From positions 1 to 64,000 of the forward strand of contig JANQPF010000009.1 in assembly GCA_028285415.1 (NCBI GenBank): DNA of 64,000 bases. Direction: 5' to 3'. The notes under the pieces were generated by a model. That model had not been told where the DNA came from. It made no database searches and saw only the letters and a program-made list of their open reading frames with translations. Made by a program: the position numbers and the translations under genes. The DNA is from Pseudomonadales bacterium (GTDB lineage: Bacteria > Pseudomonadota > Gammaproteobacteria > Pseudomonadales > Azotimanducaceae). Of the stretch, positions 34,471 to 43,126 are shown piece after piece. The stretch's first letter is position 1; every line of letters starts with the position of its first letter.

Positions 34471-35447
34471 GCGAGGTCCTCCGAGTAGACGTCGGTGAAG
34501 AGATCACCCGGCTGAGGATCCGGCTGCGCCTCAGCCCATTCGATGGCTGCCTCCATTTCGACGACAACTTCCTTCTGTATCGCAGCTGCCTGCTCGGCAT
34601 CGAGGACGCCGAGTTCGAAAAGACGCGTGCGCCACGCATCGATGGGGTCCCGGGCACGCCAGTAGGCAATCTCTTCCTCGTCACGCTCGAGCACGCCGAA
34701 GTCGCGTCCGACGTGATCGTAGAAACGGTAGGTTTTGCACTCGAGCAGCGACGGTCCGTCACCGGCACGCGCGCGACGCACCGCTTCCGTCGCCGCCTCG
34801 TGTACCGCCATGAGGTCCATCCCGTCGATGACAATGCCCGGAATGCCGTATGCAGCGGCACGATCGGCAATGTCGTCGATTGCGGTCTGGGTGGCCGTGG
34901 GCGACCACTCGCCGTAGCCATTGTTCTCACAAACGAAAACGACGGGTGCTTTCAGCACCGCCGCCATGTTGATCGCCTCGTGGAACGCGCCTTCGTTCGT
35001 TGCGCCGTCGCCAAAGAAGCAGGCGGTGACGCGCTGGTTGTCCTGATACTGACTGGCATACGCGACGCCAAGCGCAATCGGCGCACCCGCGGCTACGATG
35101 CCGTTGGCGCCGATAATGCCGAGATCCAGCGCCGCCATGTGCATGGAGCCGCCTTTACCGCGGTTGTAGCCGGCGCTCTTCGCAAAGAGTTCGGCGTACA
35201 TGAGCTTCGGGTCGCCGCCTTTGGCAAGGAGATGGCCGTGTCCCCGGTGGGTTGACGTAATGTAGTCGTCTGCATTGAGCGCTTCACAGACACCAACGCC
35301 AATGGCTTCCTCGCCGCAGTAAAGATGCACCGAACCTTTGACCCGAGCCTGCTCCATCAAGCGCGCAGCACGCTCGTCGAACTCACGCATGCGGATCATC
35401 TGGCGCAGCATGTGCTGCATTCGGTCGTTGGATAGATCTGTTGCCAT
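34467..35447 (-). CDS. 2-oxoacid/acetoin dehydrogenase E1 component, alpha subunit
   Basis: The 326-residue protein has RVKGSVHLYCGEEAIGVGVCEAL, STHRGHGHLLAKGGD, GGSMHMAA and the thiamine diphosphate motif GDGATNEGAFHEAINMAA...CENNGYGEWSP, all as in the AcoA/E1-alpha family. Phosphorylation-loop residues YDHVGRDFG follow. The ATG lies 19 bases downstream of a terminator that ends the TonB receptor transcript, so the E1 pair has its own promoter or reads through. Substrate could be acetoin or a branched 2-oxo acid. Confidence 0.92.
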   Translation of the reverse strand: MATDLSNDRMQHMLRQMIRMREFDERAARLMEQARVKGSVHLYCGEEAIGVGVCEALNADDYITSTHRGHGHLLAKGGDPKLMYAELFAKSAGYNRGKGGSMHMAALDLGIIGANGIVAAGAPIALGVAYASQYQDNQRVTACFFGDGATNEGAFHEAINMAAVLKAPVVFVCENNGYGEWSPTATQTAIDDIADRAAAYGIPGIVIDGMDLMAVHEAATEAVRRARAGDGPSLLECKTYRFYDHVGRDFGVLERDEEEIAYWRARDPIDAWRTRLFELGVLDAEQAAAIQKEVVVEMEAAIEWAEAQPDPQPGDLFTDVYSEDLA

Positions 35448-35469
35448 CGAGTGACTCCCCGGAGGTTAC

Positions 35470-35500
35470 AAAAAAGAACGGGCGCCAGAGGCGCCCGTTC
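35470..35500 (-). terminator. Rho-independent terminator of the TonB receptor gene
   Basis: Perfect 11-base arms, GAACGGGCGCC (35476-35486) and GGCGCCCGTTC (35490-35500), enclose a 3-base loop; on the minus strand the hairpin is followed by six T (35475-35470). It ends the receptor transcript, 24 bases after its stop codon. Confidence 0.88.
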
Positions 35501-35524
35501 TGTCACTACACTGGAACCGTTCCG

Positions 35525-37900
35525 CTAGTCACCAAACTGATAGGTGAATTCCAGACCGTAAGAACGGGGCCGGGTGACCGTGCCCACCGCAAACAGGGTG
35601 GCAATCGGGATCTGAACCTCTGATTGCTCATCCGTCAGGTTGCGGCCGAAGGCAACCAGCGACCAGTTGTTGGCGTAATAGCCAATGTTCGCAGAAAGGT
35701 CTTCCCGCTCGTCCGCTTTGCCGAGCTCCGTGTTCAAGAGCTGCGTATCGAGCTCGTCGATCTTCGTGTACTTGGCAAATATCTCGAGGGAGCCTTCGCC
35801 CATCGGGAAGCTCAGCGTACCGCCCAGCGACCAGGTGAACTCGGGCGCGTTGCGCGGATTGAGGAAACTCGCATCAACGCTGTCCGGCGTGCTGTCGTTG
35901 GGGTTGATGTCCGTGAAGAACTCATCGTACTCCGCATCCAGATAGCCGTAGTTGAAGAACGCACGGAAGTTCTCGTTGAAGACGTACTGCGTTTCGAGCT
36001 CCACGCCTTTGTACTCGACGCTGGCCGCGTTGCGGAAAATCGTTGCCACCGTGTTGGTGGTGTTGTCGATCTCAACAACAGACTCCTGCTTGTCCTCGAA
36101 GTCGTTCCAGAACGCGGTCACGTTCAGCCGCAGCCGGTCATCCAGGTGCTGGCTCTTGTAACCCAGCTCCCAGGTCTCGGCAATTTCCGGGTCGTACTGG
36201 TCGCGCTCGAAGTCCGCAATGTTCTGGTTGACGCCGAAGAAACCACCGGACTTGAAGCCTTCCGCGTAAGAGAGATACACCATGGAGTCGTCGTTGATCT
36301 CATAGGTGACACCCACCTTGGGCGAAAGCTCTGTCCAATCCTGGCTGAGGTCGGCAAAACCCTGCGGGAACACACGCAACCGCTGTCGCGCTTCGTTGGA
36401 AAGATAAGCCTGACCCGCAATGAAGTCTTTCTCCTCTTTCGTCCAGCGCAAACCAGCGGTGATCACCCACTGCTCGGCAACGCGCCAGTCCATCTGTCCG
36501 AAGACGGCGTAAGACGTGGTTTCCTGGGTTTCGAAGAGAATCTGCGTGACGTTGTCCCCATCCGGCACAAACGGAATCCCCGGATCGCAGGACAGGGCGC
36601 CGAGCGCGCCGCTCTGGCAGATGCCCCAGGCCGTCGGATCCGAGGCGGGTCCAATCATGAACGATGAAAAAACGCCGTTCCAGAAATTGCCGCCGGTGAC
36701 CCAGTCCTGGGTAAACTCGTTCTGGAAGTAGTAGAGACCGGTGGTGAACGTCACGTTTTCGAAGGTGGCGTCCAGCCGCAGTTCCTGACTGAACTGGTCG
36801 TACTCGTTCCAGCGCTCGATGGTGATGTAGGGCACCGCGGTGCCGTCGAAGTCGTAGATCCGGTACTCGTCAACTTCCCGGTAACCCGTCACCGACACCA
36901 GCGACATGCTGTCATTGACGTCGTAGACCATTTTCAGGGAGTACGCATCGGTATCGAGCTCAAAATCGTTGTCAGTGTTGTTTTCGGAGGACGAGGGCGT
37001 GCTCAGCGAGGTGCGGCATGCGCCGAAGACCGTGCACGTCACGAACCCGCCGCTGTAGTCCGCATCCGGCGCACCCGGTGGCGGCGGCGCTACCACACCA
37101 GCGGCCAGGTTATAGTTCGTCTGGAAGGCGTTCAGGGTGCCTTCATCGCGAAACATCTCCGCGGTGAAGAGCGCCTCGAAATCGTCCGTGGGTTCCCAGA
37201 GCAGCGTCGCACCGATGTTCTGGTAGTCCCGGTCACCCACGTCGCTGCCGGTGGTGCGGTTCGAGTAGTACCCGTCGTACTGGATATCCGTTGCAAAAAA
37301 CTTCACGCCAAGGTCTTCACCGTTACCGACGTTCACGACAGCACGGATTTCCTGCTGGCCGTCCTCACCGCCGGTGAGTTTGAACTTGGCGCCCGTTTCT
37401 TTGGTCGGGCGGCTGCGCACGACGTTGATGACGCCTCCAACCGTGTTTTTGCCAAAGAGCGTACCCTGGGGTCCGCGCAGCACCTCAATCCGTTCGAGGT
37501 CGAAGTTTTCGAGCACCTGGCCGGACAACGTACCGAGATAAACGTCGTCGATCACCACCGCAATGGGCGCGTCGAAGGAGTTATCGTCGGTACGGGTCGG
37601 GCTGATGCCACGAATGTTGATGTTGGCACCGCCACCGCCGCGGCTGCCGTCTTCGTCGAAAATCAGGTTCGGCGCCCAGCCGGTCAGATCCGTCATGTTG
37701 CGGATCGTTGCGTTCTCGAGCTCTGCCGTCAGCGCGGTGACCGCGATGGGTACGTCCTGCACCGATTCTTCCTGCTTCCGTGCAGTCACGACAATCTCTT
37801 CGATGATGGCCGACCGCTCTTCAGCAACAACGCCGACCGGCATTGCGCTTGCTGACAGAAGGACAGCACCACTCATCAAAGCGTGAAATCTGGTACTCAT
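35525..37900 (-). CDS. TonB-dependent outer-membrane receptor
   Basis: The 791-residue product has a signal peptide (about 1-27), then a TonB-box-like/plug start EEIVVTARKQEESVQDVPIAV, the plug motifs NINIRGISP, LERIEVLRGPQGTLFGKNTVGGVINVV and a 22-strand barrel ending YGLEFTYQFGD. Within the barrel, GFKSGGFFG and YKSQHLDDRLRLNVTAFWNDFED are typical. It imports a scarce nutrient, which could be a catabolic substrate of the neighbouring genes. GGGGAGAC five bases before ATG 37900 sets the start. Palindromes 93-150 bases upstream suggest GntR-type control. Confidence 0.95.
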   Translation of the reverse strand: MSTRFHALMSGAVLLSASAMPVGVVAEERSAIIEEIVVTARKQEESVQDVPIAVTALTAELENATIRNMTDLTGWAPNLIFDEDGSRGGGGANINIRGISPTRTDDNSFDAPIAVVIDDVYLGTLSGQVLENFDLERIEVLRGPQGTLFGKNTVGGVINVVRSRPTKETGAKFKLTGGEDGQQEIRAVVNVGNGEDLGVKFFATDIQYDGYYSNRTTGSDVGDRDYQNIGATLLWEPTDDFEALFTAEMFRDEGTLNAFQTNYNLAAGVVAPPPPGAPDADYSGGFVTCTVFGACRTSLSTPSSSENNTDNDFELDTDAYSLKMVYDVNDSMSLVSVTGYREVDEYRIYDFDGTAVPYITIERWNEYDQFSQELRLDATFENVTFTTGLYYFQNEFTQDWVTGGNFWNGVFSSFMIGPASDPTAWGICQSGALGALSCDPGIPFVPDGDNVTQILFETQETTSYAVFGQMDWRVAEQWVITAGLRWTKEEKDFIAGQAYLSNEARQRLRVFPQGFADLSQDWTELSPKVGVTYEINDDSMVYLSYAEGFKSGGFFGVNQNIADFERDQYDPEIAETWELGYKSQHLDDRLRLNVTAFWNDFEDKQESVVEIDNTTNTVATIFRNAASVEYKGVELETQYVFNENFRAFFNYGYLDAEYDEFFTDINPNDSTPDSVDASFLNPRNAPEFTWSLGGTLSFPMGEGSLEIFAKYTKIDELDTQLLNTELGKADEREDLSANIGYYANNWSLVAFGRNLTDEQSEVQIPIATLFAVGTVTRPRSYGLEFTYQFGD

Positions 37901-37992
37901 ACACTGTCTCCCCAATGTGTACCTGTTTGAATGTAGTTAGGTCTGCATGGCGCATGACGCGCCATCTCCTCCCATGTTGGAAGGGCGCGGGT

Positions 37993-38049
37993 TTGTAGTC
38001 AACTACAATTCTTGCCCGGTATTCATCTGGTCTGACCAGATGAACACCG
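37993..38049. promoter_or_regulatory. FadR/GntR-like palindromes upstream of the TonB receptor gene
   Basis: TTCATCTGGTC (38022-38032) and GACCAGATGAA (38034-38044) form a perfect palindrome with a single central T, and CGGT (38017-38020) pairs with ACCG (38046-38049) outside it. Its ATCTGGTCTGACCAGAT core matches the FadR operator consensus (TGGTCnGACCA). A second inverted repeat, TTGTAGT-CA-ACTACAA, lies at 37993-38008. Both lie within 150 bases of the receptor start. The first may also act as a weak hairpin after the minus-strand molybdenum hydroxylase gene. Confidence 0.6.
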
Positions 38050-38060
38050 TCTGGACCGGC

Positions 38061-40295
38061 TTAAACGAGCTTGAAACCCGCCTCACTCAACGGCATGGAG
38101 CGAATGCGCTCCCCGGTTGCCGCGTAGATGGCGTTGGTCACCGCAGGCGCCAGCGGCGGCAACGCCGGCTCACCCAATCCGGTGGACGGGTTTTCGCTTT
38201 GGATGAAATGCACGTCTATCTCCGGCGTTGCGGCAATCCGCATGACGGGATACTGGTGGAAGTTGTCCTCCTGAATCACCCCACCCTCCATCGTAATCTG
38301 CTGCATGGCCATCGTGGAAAGGCCATCGACAATTGAACCCTGCACCTGGCTGATTGCTCCGCTCATATTGATGATGGGCCCAACGTCTACCGCCACGGTG
38401 ACTTTCTCGACGCGGAAGTTGCGGTTCTCATCCACGGATACTTCCGCCACTTCAGCAACATGGGCGGCATGGCAGAAGTAGAACGCCAGACCCAGGCCGT
38501 GACCCGCGGGCAGCGCTCTGCCCCAACCGGACCGCGCCACCGCAAGCTTGATGACATCCACGGCACGACCCGTATTGAGCGCATTGACATCACCTTCCTT
38601 GATCCAGCGCGGCTCGCCCATGAGCTCAATCAGAAACTCGGCATGATCCCTGCCCGCAAGCTCCGCCAGCTCGTGAATGAAGCTCTGCTCAACGAACGCA
38701 TTGGTGTTGGAGCCTGGCGCCCGCCACGCGCCGCAGGGTGTGGTGATATCCGTCATCGTCTGGCTGACGCGTGCGTTCTCGAACGCCACCATCGGCAGCT
38801 CGTTGCCCCTGAGTCCCGAACCCACCACAAACCGGTCCGGATACTTGAACCCGATGTAGTGCTGGTCCCAGGCTGCAAGCCGGCCGTCCGCGTCCACCGC
38901 GCCTTTCATGTTCTCGAAGCCACCCACTCGGAAAAAGTCGTTGTGGATGTCATCCGTACGCGTCCACGTCAGCTTGACCGGATAATCGACACGATGGGCA
39001 ATGGCCATCGCTTCGGTGGCGAAATCGTGGATGGCCCGGCGGCCGAAGCCGCCGCCCAGACGCTGCGGATGCACGGTGACGTTCTCAGGCTCGATATTGA
39101 GCATGTTTTTGGCAATTTCCTTGACCTGACCGGGGAACTGACTGCCCAGCCAGATCTCCATACGGTCGGGGTGCTCCGCGTCGGCTTTCTGATAGTGCGC
39201 GGTGCAGTTCATGGGCTCCATGCAGATGTGCGCCACGTAGGGAAACTGGTAGAACGCTTCCAGGGTGCGATTCTTCGCGTCTGTGAGCGCCGCATCCACC
39301 CCGCCACTGTCCTGGCGGACTTCGCCGCCGCCCGCGGCTGCGGCAGCCTTTGCATCCGCAACCATCTGCGTCCAGCTGTCGTCAGAGGCAGCATCATCGT
39401 CCCACTCGACCTCGAGCCTGCGCTTTGCATCTATGACCGACCACGTGTCTTCGCCAATGATTGCAACGCCGCCGCGCAGGACGGCCATGCCCTTTAAGAA
39501 GACCATCGAAGCTTCTCCCGCCCGGTCATCGGGTGCCAGGATGAAGGCATCGACGATACCCGGCAGCTTCTTGATTGCCGCTTCGTTGAAACTCACCGCG
39601 GTGCCGCCGACGCGGGGACATCTCGAGTAGGTTGCGTACTTCATATCCGGAACGTCGACATCAATTCCGAACTGCGACCGGCCGGTGGAGATCACCAGGT
39701 TGTCGACGCCGCCGACGGACGTGCCGATGATGGTATAGGCGCGCGGATCCTTGTAGGAGAGAAACTCGGGGTCCGGCACAGGCTGTTCCGCAGCGAGCGC
39801 GGCCAGCTCGCCAAACGTCCGGCTCTGCCCGGATTTGTGAATGATCTCACTGTTCTCGGCAACCAGATCTTCGCGCTCAACTTCCATCAGGAGCGCACCA
39901 GCGCCGATCAGCATTTCCCGCGCCGACGCCCCCATTTCGCGCATCGCCTGAAAATTGCGCGGAATCGACGTCGAGCCGCCGGCGCCCTGCAGGCCAAATT
40001 TGGCATCGAGCGGCGCATCCAGCACGCGCACGTCCTCCCAGCGCGCCCCCATTTCCTCAGCGATGATCATCGGCAGAGAAGTTTTGATGCCCTGCCCCAT
40101 CTCCGGCGTGGCGGAGTAAATGGTGATCTGGCCATCGGGGCTGATCTCAACGTAGACGTTCAACTCCCGCGAGCGCACGAGTGCGTTTTTTTCCTGTGCA
40201 GCCGCCGGCAGCGTCATCTCGAGCAGCAGGCCGCCCCCGGTGAGCGCAGACACCTTGAGCAGATTGCGGCGACTGATGTTCGTCTTCTTCATCAT
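38061..40295 (-). CDS. Molybdenum hydroxylase large subunit (IorB-type, Tat-exported)
   Basis: The 744-residue subunit starts with a Tat signal ([10 protein letters not shown], then a hydrophobic stretch), so it should be a folded periplasmic molybdenum enzyme. It follows the xanthine oxidase family molybdopterin-binding layout: [51 protein letters not shown] and the C-terminal [18 protein letters not shown], whose Glu is the expected catalytic base. The split large/small subunits without an FAD subunit are as in isoquinoline 1-oxidoreductase. Start 40295 overlaps the small subunit stop (ATGA). A heterocycle or aldehyde substrate is likely. Confidence 0.93.
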   Translation of the reverse strand: MMKKTNISRRNLLKVSALTGGGLLLEMTLPAAAQEKNALVRSRELNVYVEISPDGQITIYSATPEMGQGIKTSLPMIIAEEMGARWEDVRVLDAPLDAKFGLQGAGGSTSIPRNFQAMREMGASAREMLIGAGALLMEVEREDLVAENSEIIHKSGQSRTFGELAALAAEQPVPDPEFLSYKDPRAYTIIGTSVGGVDNLVISTGRSQFGIDVDVPDMKYATYSRCPRVGGTAVSFNEAAIKKLPGIVDAFILAPDDRAGEASMVFLKGMAVLRGGVAIIGEDTWSVIDAKRRLEVEWDDDAASDDSWTQMVADAKAAAAAGGGEVRQDSGGVDAALTDAKNRTLEAFYQFPYVAHICMEPMNCTAHYQKADAEHPDRMEIWLGSQFPGQVKEIAKNMLNIEPENVTVHPQRLGGGFGRRAIHDFATEAMAIAHRVDYPVKLTWTRTDDIHNDFFRVGGFENMKGAVDADGRLAAWDQHYIGFKYPDRFVVGSGLRGNELPMVAFENARVSQTMTDITTPCGAWRAPGSNTNAFVEQSFIHELAELAGRDHAEFLIELMGEPRWIKEGDVNALNTGRAVDVIKLAVARSGWGRALPAGHGLGLAFYFCHAAHVAEVAEVSVDENRNFRVEKVTVAVDVGPIINMSGAISQVQGSIVDGLSTMAMQQITMEGGVIQEDNFHQYPVMRIAATPEIDVHFIQSENPSTGLGEPALPPLAPAVTNAIYAATGERIRSMPLSEAGFKLV

Positions 40296-40771
40296 GAGGC
40301 TCCTTTGTCTGCGTTGTAGTAGCTGGCCGCCGTGTGTACAGCCTGACGGATCCTGACGTAGGTGCCGCAGCGGCAATAGTTCCCGGCGAGCGCCTCGTCG
40401 ATGTCGGCATCGGAAGGTGCGGGGTTGGTCTCGAGAAGCGCCGCGGCCGACATGATCTGCCCCGCCTGGCAGTAGCCACACTGCGGCACGTCATGCTCAA
40501 TCCACGCTTCCTGCAGCGGGTGCAGATTCCCTCCGTCAGCCAACCCCTCAATGGTGGTGACTTCACCCGACACCGTGGACACCGGCAGGACGCAGGCACG
40601 CATCGGTTGACCGTCAACGTGCACGGTACAGGCGCCGCACTGAGCGATGCCGCAGCCGAACTTCGTGCCGATGAGTTTCAACTTGTCTCGCAACACCCAT
40701 AGAAGCGGCGTGTCCGGACTGACGTCCAGCTCGTGCGTATCCCCGTTCACCTTCAACCTGATTTTGCTCAT
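40292..40771 (-). CDS. Molybdenum hydroxylase [2Fe-2S] small subunit (IorA-type)
   Basis: The 159-residue protein has two [2Fe-2S] centres: the ferredoxin-type [15 protein letters not shown] near residues 42-50 and the second domain with [13 protein letters not shown] and [12 protein letters not shown] near 99-140. It passes electrons from the molybdenum subunit, usually on to a cytochrome c. It overlaps the large-subunit gene by 4 bases and lacks a signal peptide; it would be carried through Tat with the large subunit. No dedicated chaperone (XdhC) or cytochrome gene is nearby. Confidence 0.93.
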   Translation of the reverse strand: MSKIRLKVNGDTHELDVSPDTPLLWVLRDKLKLIGTKFGCGIAQCGACTVHVDGQPMRACVLPVSTVSGEVTTIEGLADGGNLHPLQEAWIEHDVPQCGYCQAGQIMSAAALLETNPAPSDADIDEALAGNYCRCGTYVRIRQAVHTAASYYNADKGAS

Positions 40772-40931
40772 GCGTGCATCCTGCTGTTAGTCGCAAACGA
40801 CCCGGCGGGCCCCCAGATCAACAAGGTACCCGATACGGATGGGCCGTGGCCAGCGCGCAGCAGGAATTGTCGGGCGGCTTTACTGCAGTTGCCGAAGCTC
40901 GCTACGATCATGCCGCTGAAGGGAGACACAC

Positions 40932-41969
40932 ATGAAGCTGGCCATCGAAACCGGCGCTATCCGACCGGACAATCTGCAGCTGACCACCGAATGGGTGCAG
41001 CTGGCTGAACGGATGGGCGTCGACATGGCGTTTTCTGCCGAAGCCTGGTGGAGCGACGCGGTCACACCGCTTGCCTACCTCGCCGACAAAACCGAGCGCA
41101 TCAAGCTTGCCACCGGGATCATGCAGATCACCGCGCGTACGCCGGCCATGACCGCCATGACCGCGTTGACGCTGCACGATCTCACCGACGGGCGCTTCGT
41201 TCTCGGCCTCGGTGCAAGCGGCCCGCAGGTTGTCGAAGGTCTGCATGGCGTCCGCTATAAAATGCCGCTGACCCGTATGCGCGAAACGGTCGAAATCTGC
41301 CGTACGGTCTTCTCCGGCGAAAAGGTCGAGTACGCCGGTAAGGTGTTCCAGCTCCCGCTGCCTGACAGCGAAGGCAAACCGATTCGCATTGCTCACGATC
41401 CCACCGACATTCCCGTTTACCTGGCAACGCTTGGACCCAACGCGCTGCGCTATACCGGCGAGGCGGCAAACGGCTGGCTCGGCACGTCTTTCTCTCCGGA
41501 TCATCCGGAAGCCCATCTCGCTTACCTCGGTGAAGGCGCTGAGCGTACAGGGCGTAAGCTGAGCGAGATTGACCTCTGCGTCTCGGTGCGGGTGGAAATC
41601 GGCGACAACGTCGAGGAGATGATCGATCGACGCAGGCAGGGGGTGGCGTTCAACATGGGCGGTATGGGCTCTGCGGAAACCAACTTCTACAACGACGCGT
41701 TCAAACGCGCAGGGTACGAGGACGATGCCCGCGCCATCCAGGCCCTCTGGATTGCCGGTAAACGCGACGAGGCCGCAGCCCGTGTGCCGGACGCCATGGT
41801 GACGGAGTTTCAGGCGCTCGGGACCCGGGATATGGTTCGCGAAAGGCTGCGCAGGTACCGCGATGTCGGGGTGACCACCTTGAAGCTGGGGCTGGACAGC
41901 GCCGGCCCGGTGGGTCCCAAACGCTATGAGCTCCTGGAAAGTATTGTCGATCTGGTGGGAGATCTTTGA
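40932..41969 (+). CDS. LLM-class (luciferase-like, F420-type) oxidoreductase
   Basis: The 345-residue TIM-barrel protein has MGVDMAFSAEAWWSDAVTPLAYLADKT, IKLATGIMQITARTPAMTAM and GRFVLGLGASGPQVVEGLHGVRY, a pattern shared with F420-dependent LLM enzymes such as methylene-H4MPT reductase-like proteins. GAAGGGAGA precedes the ATG. F420 use is inferred from sequence type; FMN-dependent relatives exist. A GST gene starts 1 base after its stop, so both are one operon, divergent from the molybdenum hydroxylase genes. Confidence 0.9.
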   Translation: MKLAIETGAIRPDNLQLTTEWVQLAERMGVDMAFSAEAWWSDAVTPLAYLADKTERIKLATGIMQITARTPAMTAMTALTLHDLTDGRFVLGLGASGPQVVEGLHGVRYKMPLTRMRETVEICRTVFSGEKVEYAGKVFQLPLPDSEGKPIRIAHDPTDIPVYLATLGPNALRYTGEAANGWLGTSFSPDHPEAHLAYLGEGAERTGRKLSEIDLCVSVRVEIGDNVEEMIDRRRQGVAFNMGGMGSAETNFYNDAFKRAGYEDDARAIQALWIAGKRDEAAARVPDAMVTEFQALGTRDMVRERLRRYRDVGVTTLKLGLDSAGPVGPKRYELLESIVDLVGDL

Positions 41970-42602
41970 GTGAAACTGTACATGGTGCCGCTGGCGCCCA
42001 ACCCGACCAAAGTCATGCTCTACATTGCCGAGAGAGAAGAGCTCGGGACGCAGATGGGAATCGAGCAGATTGTGGTCAATACCGTCAAAGGCCGCCACAA
42101 AGAGCCCGAGCACCTTGCACGCAACCCTTTTGGCACCGTGCCGGCGCTGGAGCTCGACGACGGATCCTACCTGGTCGAGTCGCTTGCCATCATCCAGTAT
42201 CTCGAAGACAAGTTCCCCGACGGCAAGCTGATTTCCGGCACGCCCGAGCAGAAGGGGCATGCGCGCGACGTCGAGCGTATCGTCGATCTGCGTCTTGCCG
42301 GTCCCATGGGCGCCTACGGCCATGCCGTCAACTCACCGCTCGGCTATCCGAAAGACGAGCAAAAAGCAGCCCAGCTGGAAACCGCCATGGCCGCGCCGCT
42401 CGACTATCTGGAGCAGCTGCTTGGCGACGACAGACCGCTGCTGCTCGGCGAGCAGGTCTCCATCGCCGACTGTACGCTTGCCGCTTCGCTGCAGTTCGTG
42501 CGCTACGTCGAATGTGACGTGTTCGGCGAACGGCCGCGCCTGCGCGCCTGGGACGAACGCTACCGCAGTCGCCCGGCCGCACAGCAGGTATTGAAGTGGT
42601 GA
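41970..42602 (+). CDS. Glutathione S-transferase family protein
   Basis: The 210-residue protein has the thioredoxin-like domain (MVPLAPNPTKVMLYIAE, NPFGTVPALELDDGSYLVESLAIIQYLE) with the cis-Pro and the ES pair, and an all-alpha C-terminal domain with LLGEQVSIADCTLAAS. GTG 41970 abuts the stop of the LLM gene; GGGAGA is the ribosome site. The catalytic residue near the N-terminus may be Ser/Asn of APNP. Co-transcription with an LLM enzyme suggests conversion of an electrophilic intermediate. Confidence 0.9.
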   Translation: MKLYMVPLAPNPTKVMLYIAEREELGTQMGIEQIVVNTVKGRHKEPEHLARNPFGTVPALELDDGSYLVESLAIIQYLEDKFPDGKLISGTPEQKGHARDVERIVDLRLAGPMGAYGHAVNSPLGYPKDEQKAAQLETAMAAPLDYLEQLLGDDRPLLLGEQVSIADCTLAASLQFVRYVECDVFGERPRLRAWDERYRSRPAAQQVLKW

Positions 42603-42613
42603 GGTAACGCGCC

Positions 42614-43078
42614 TCAGTTGACGCGTATGTTGTGCGTCATCCGCACCGCACTTTCGCGGCCGAAGTAGTAGCCGGGGATCCGGCCAACGACGCGGTAGCC
42701 GCAGGCTTTGTAGAACTCGCGGCCGCTGAGATTGTCCATGCGGGTTTCGAGATTGACCTTTTCGAGGCCGGCCGTCAGCGCTACTTCTTCGAGCCAGCCG
42801 AGCAGCGCCCTCCCAACATGTTTGCGACGCTGCGCGGGATCCACGGCAAAGAGGGACAAGTGTGCGCTGGTTGCACCGTACTCCATGATGCCGAACGCGA
42901 CGACCTTTCCCGCGTGCCTGGATACGGCGACATTACATTCAGGATTTCGGATGGCGTGCCTGACCCGGTCGCGGTTCCACGACCAGCCCAGCCCGTGCTC
43001 AATGAGGTCCCGCGACATCTCCGCGATACGTGGAGCATCGGTGACCCGGGCCAGTTCGATGTTTTGCTGCCGGAGCAT
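42614..43078 (-). CDS. GNAT-family N-acetyltransferase
   Basis: The 154-residue protein shows the acetyl-CoA site SLFAVDPAQRRKHVGRALLGWLEEVA (Q/R-x2-G-x-G/A equivalent) and the tail strand FYKACGYRVVGRIPGYY typical of RimI-like GNAT acetyltransferases. AAGGA lies just before the ATG. Its target is unknown. It is convergent with the GST gene and lies 48 bases upstream of the end of the PQQ gene, with no sign of a shared operon. Confidence 0.88.
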   Translation of the reverse strand: MLRQQNIELARVTDAPRIAEMSRDLIEHGLGWSWNRDRVRHAIRNPECNVAVSRHAGKVVAFGIMEYGATSAHLSLFAVDPAQRRKHVGRALLGWLEEVALTAGLEKVNLETRMDNLSGREFYKACGYRVVGRIPGYYFGRESAVRMTHNIRVN

Positions 43079-43126
43079 GGTCCTTGATGCTCGGACGAAT
43101 CGCTCCTCAGTGCAAGCGTTATCTGC

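Noticed and set aside
35624-36667. 347-residue plus-strand frame
   Set aside because: Antisense to the TonB receptor barrel; composition is unlike a real protein.
40908-42323. 471-residue minus-strand frame
   Set aside because: It runs antisense to the LLM and GST genes, and has no family features.
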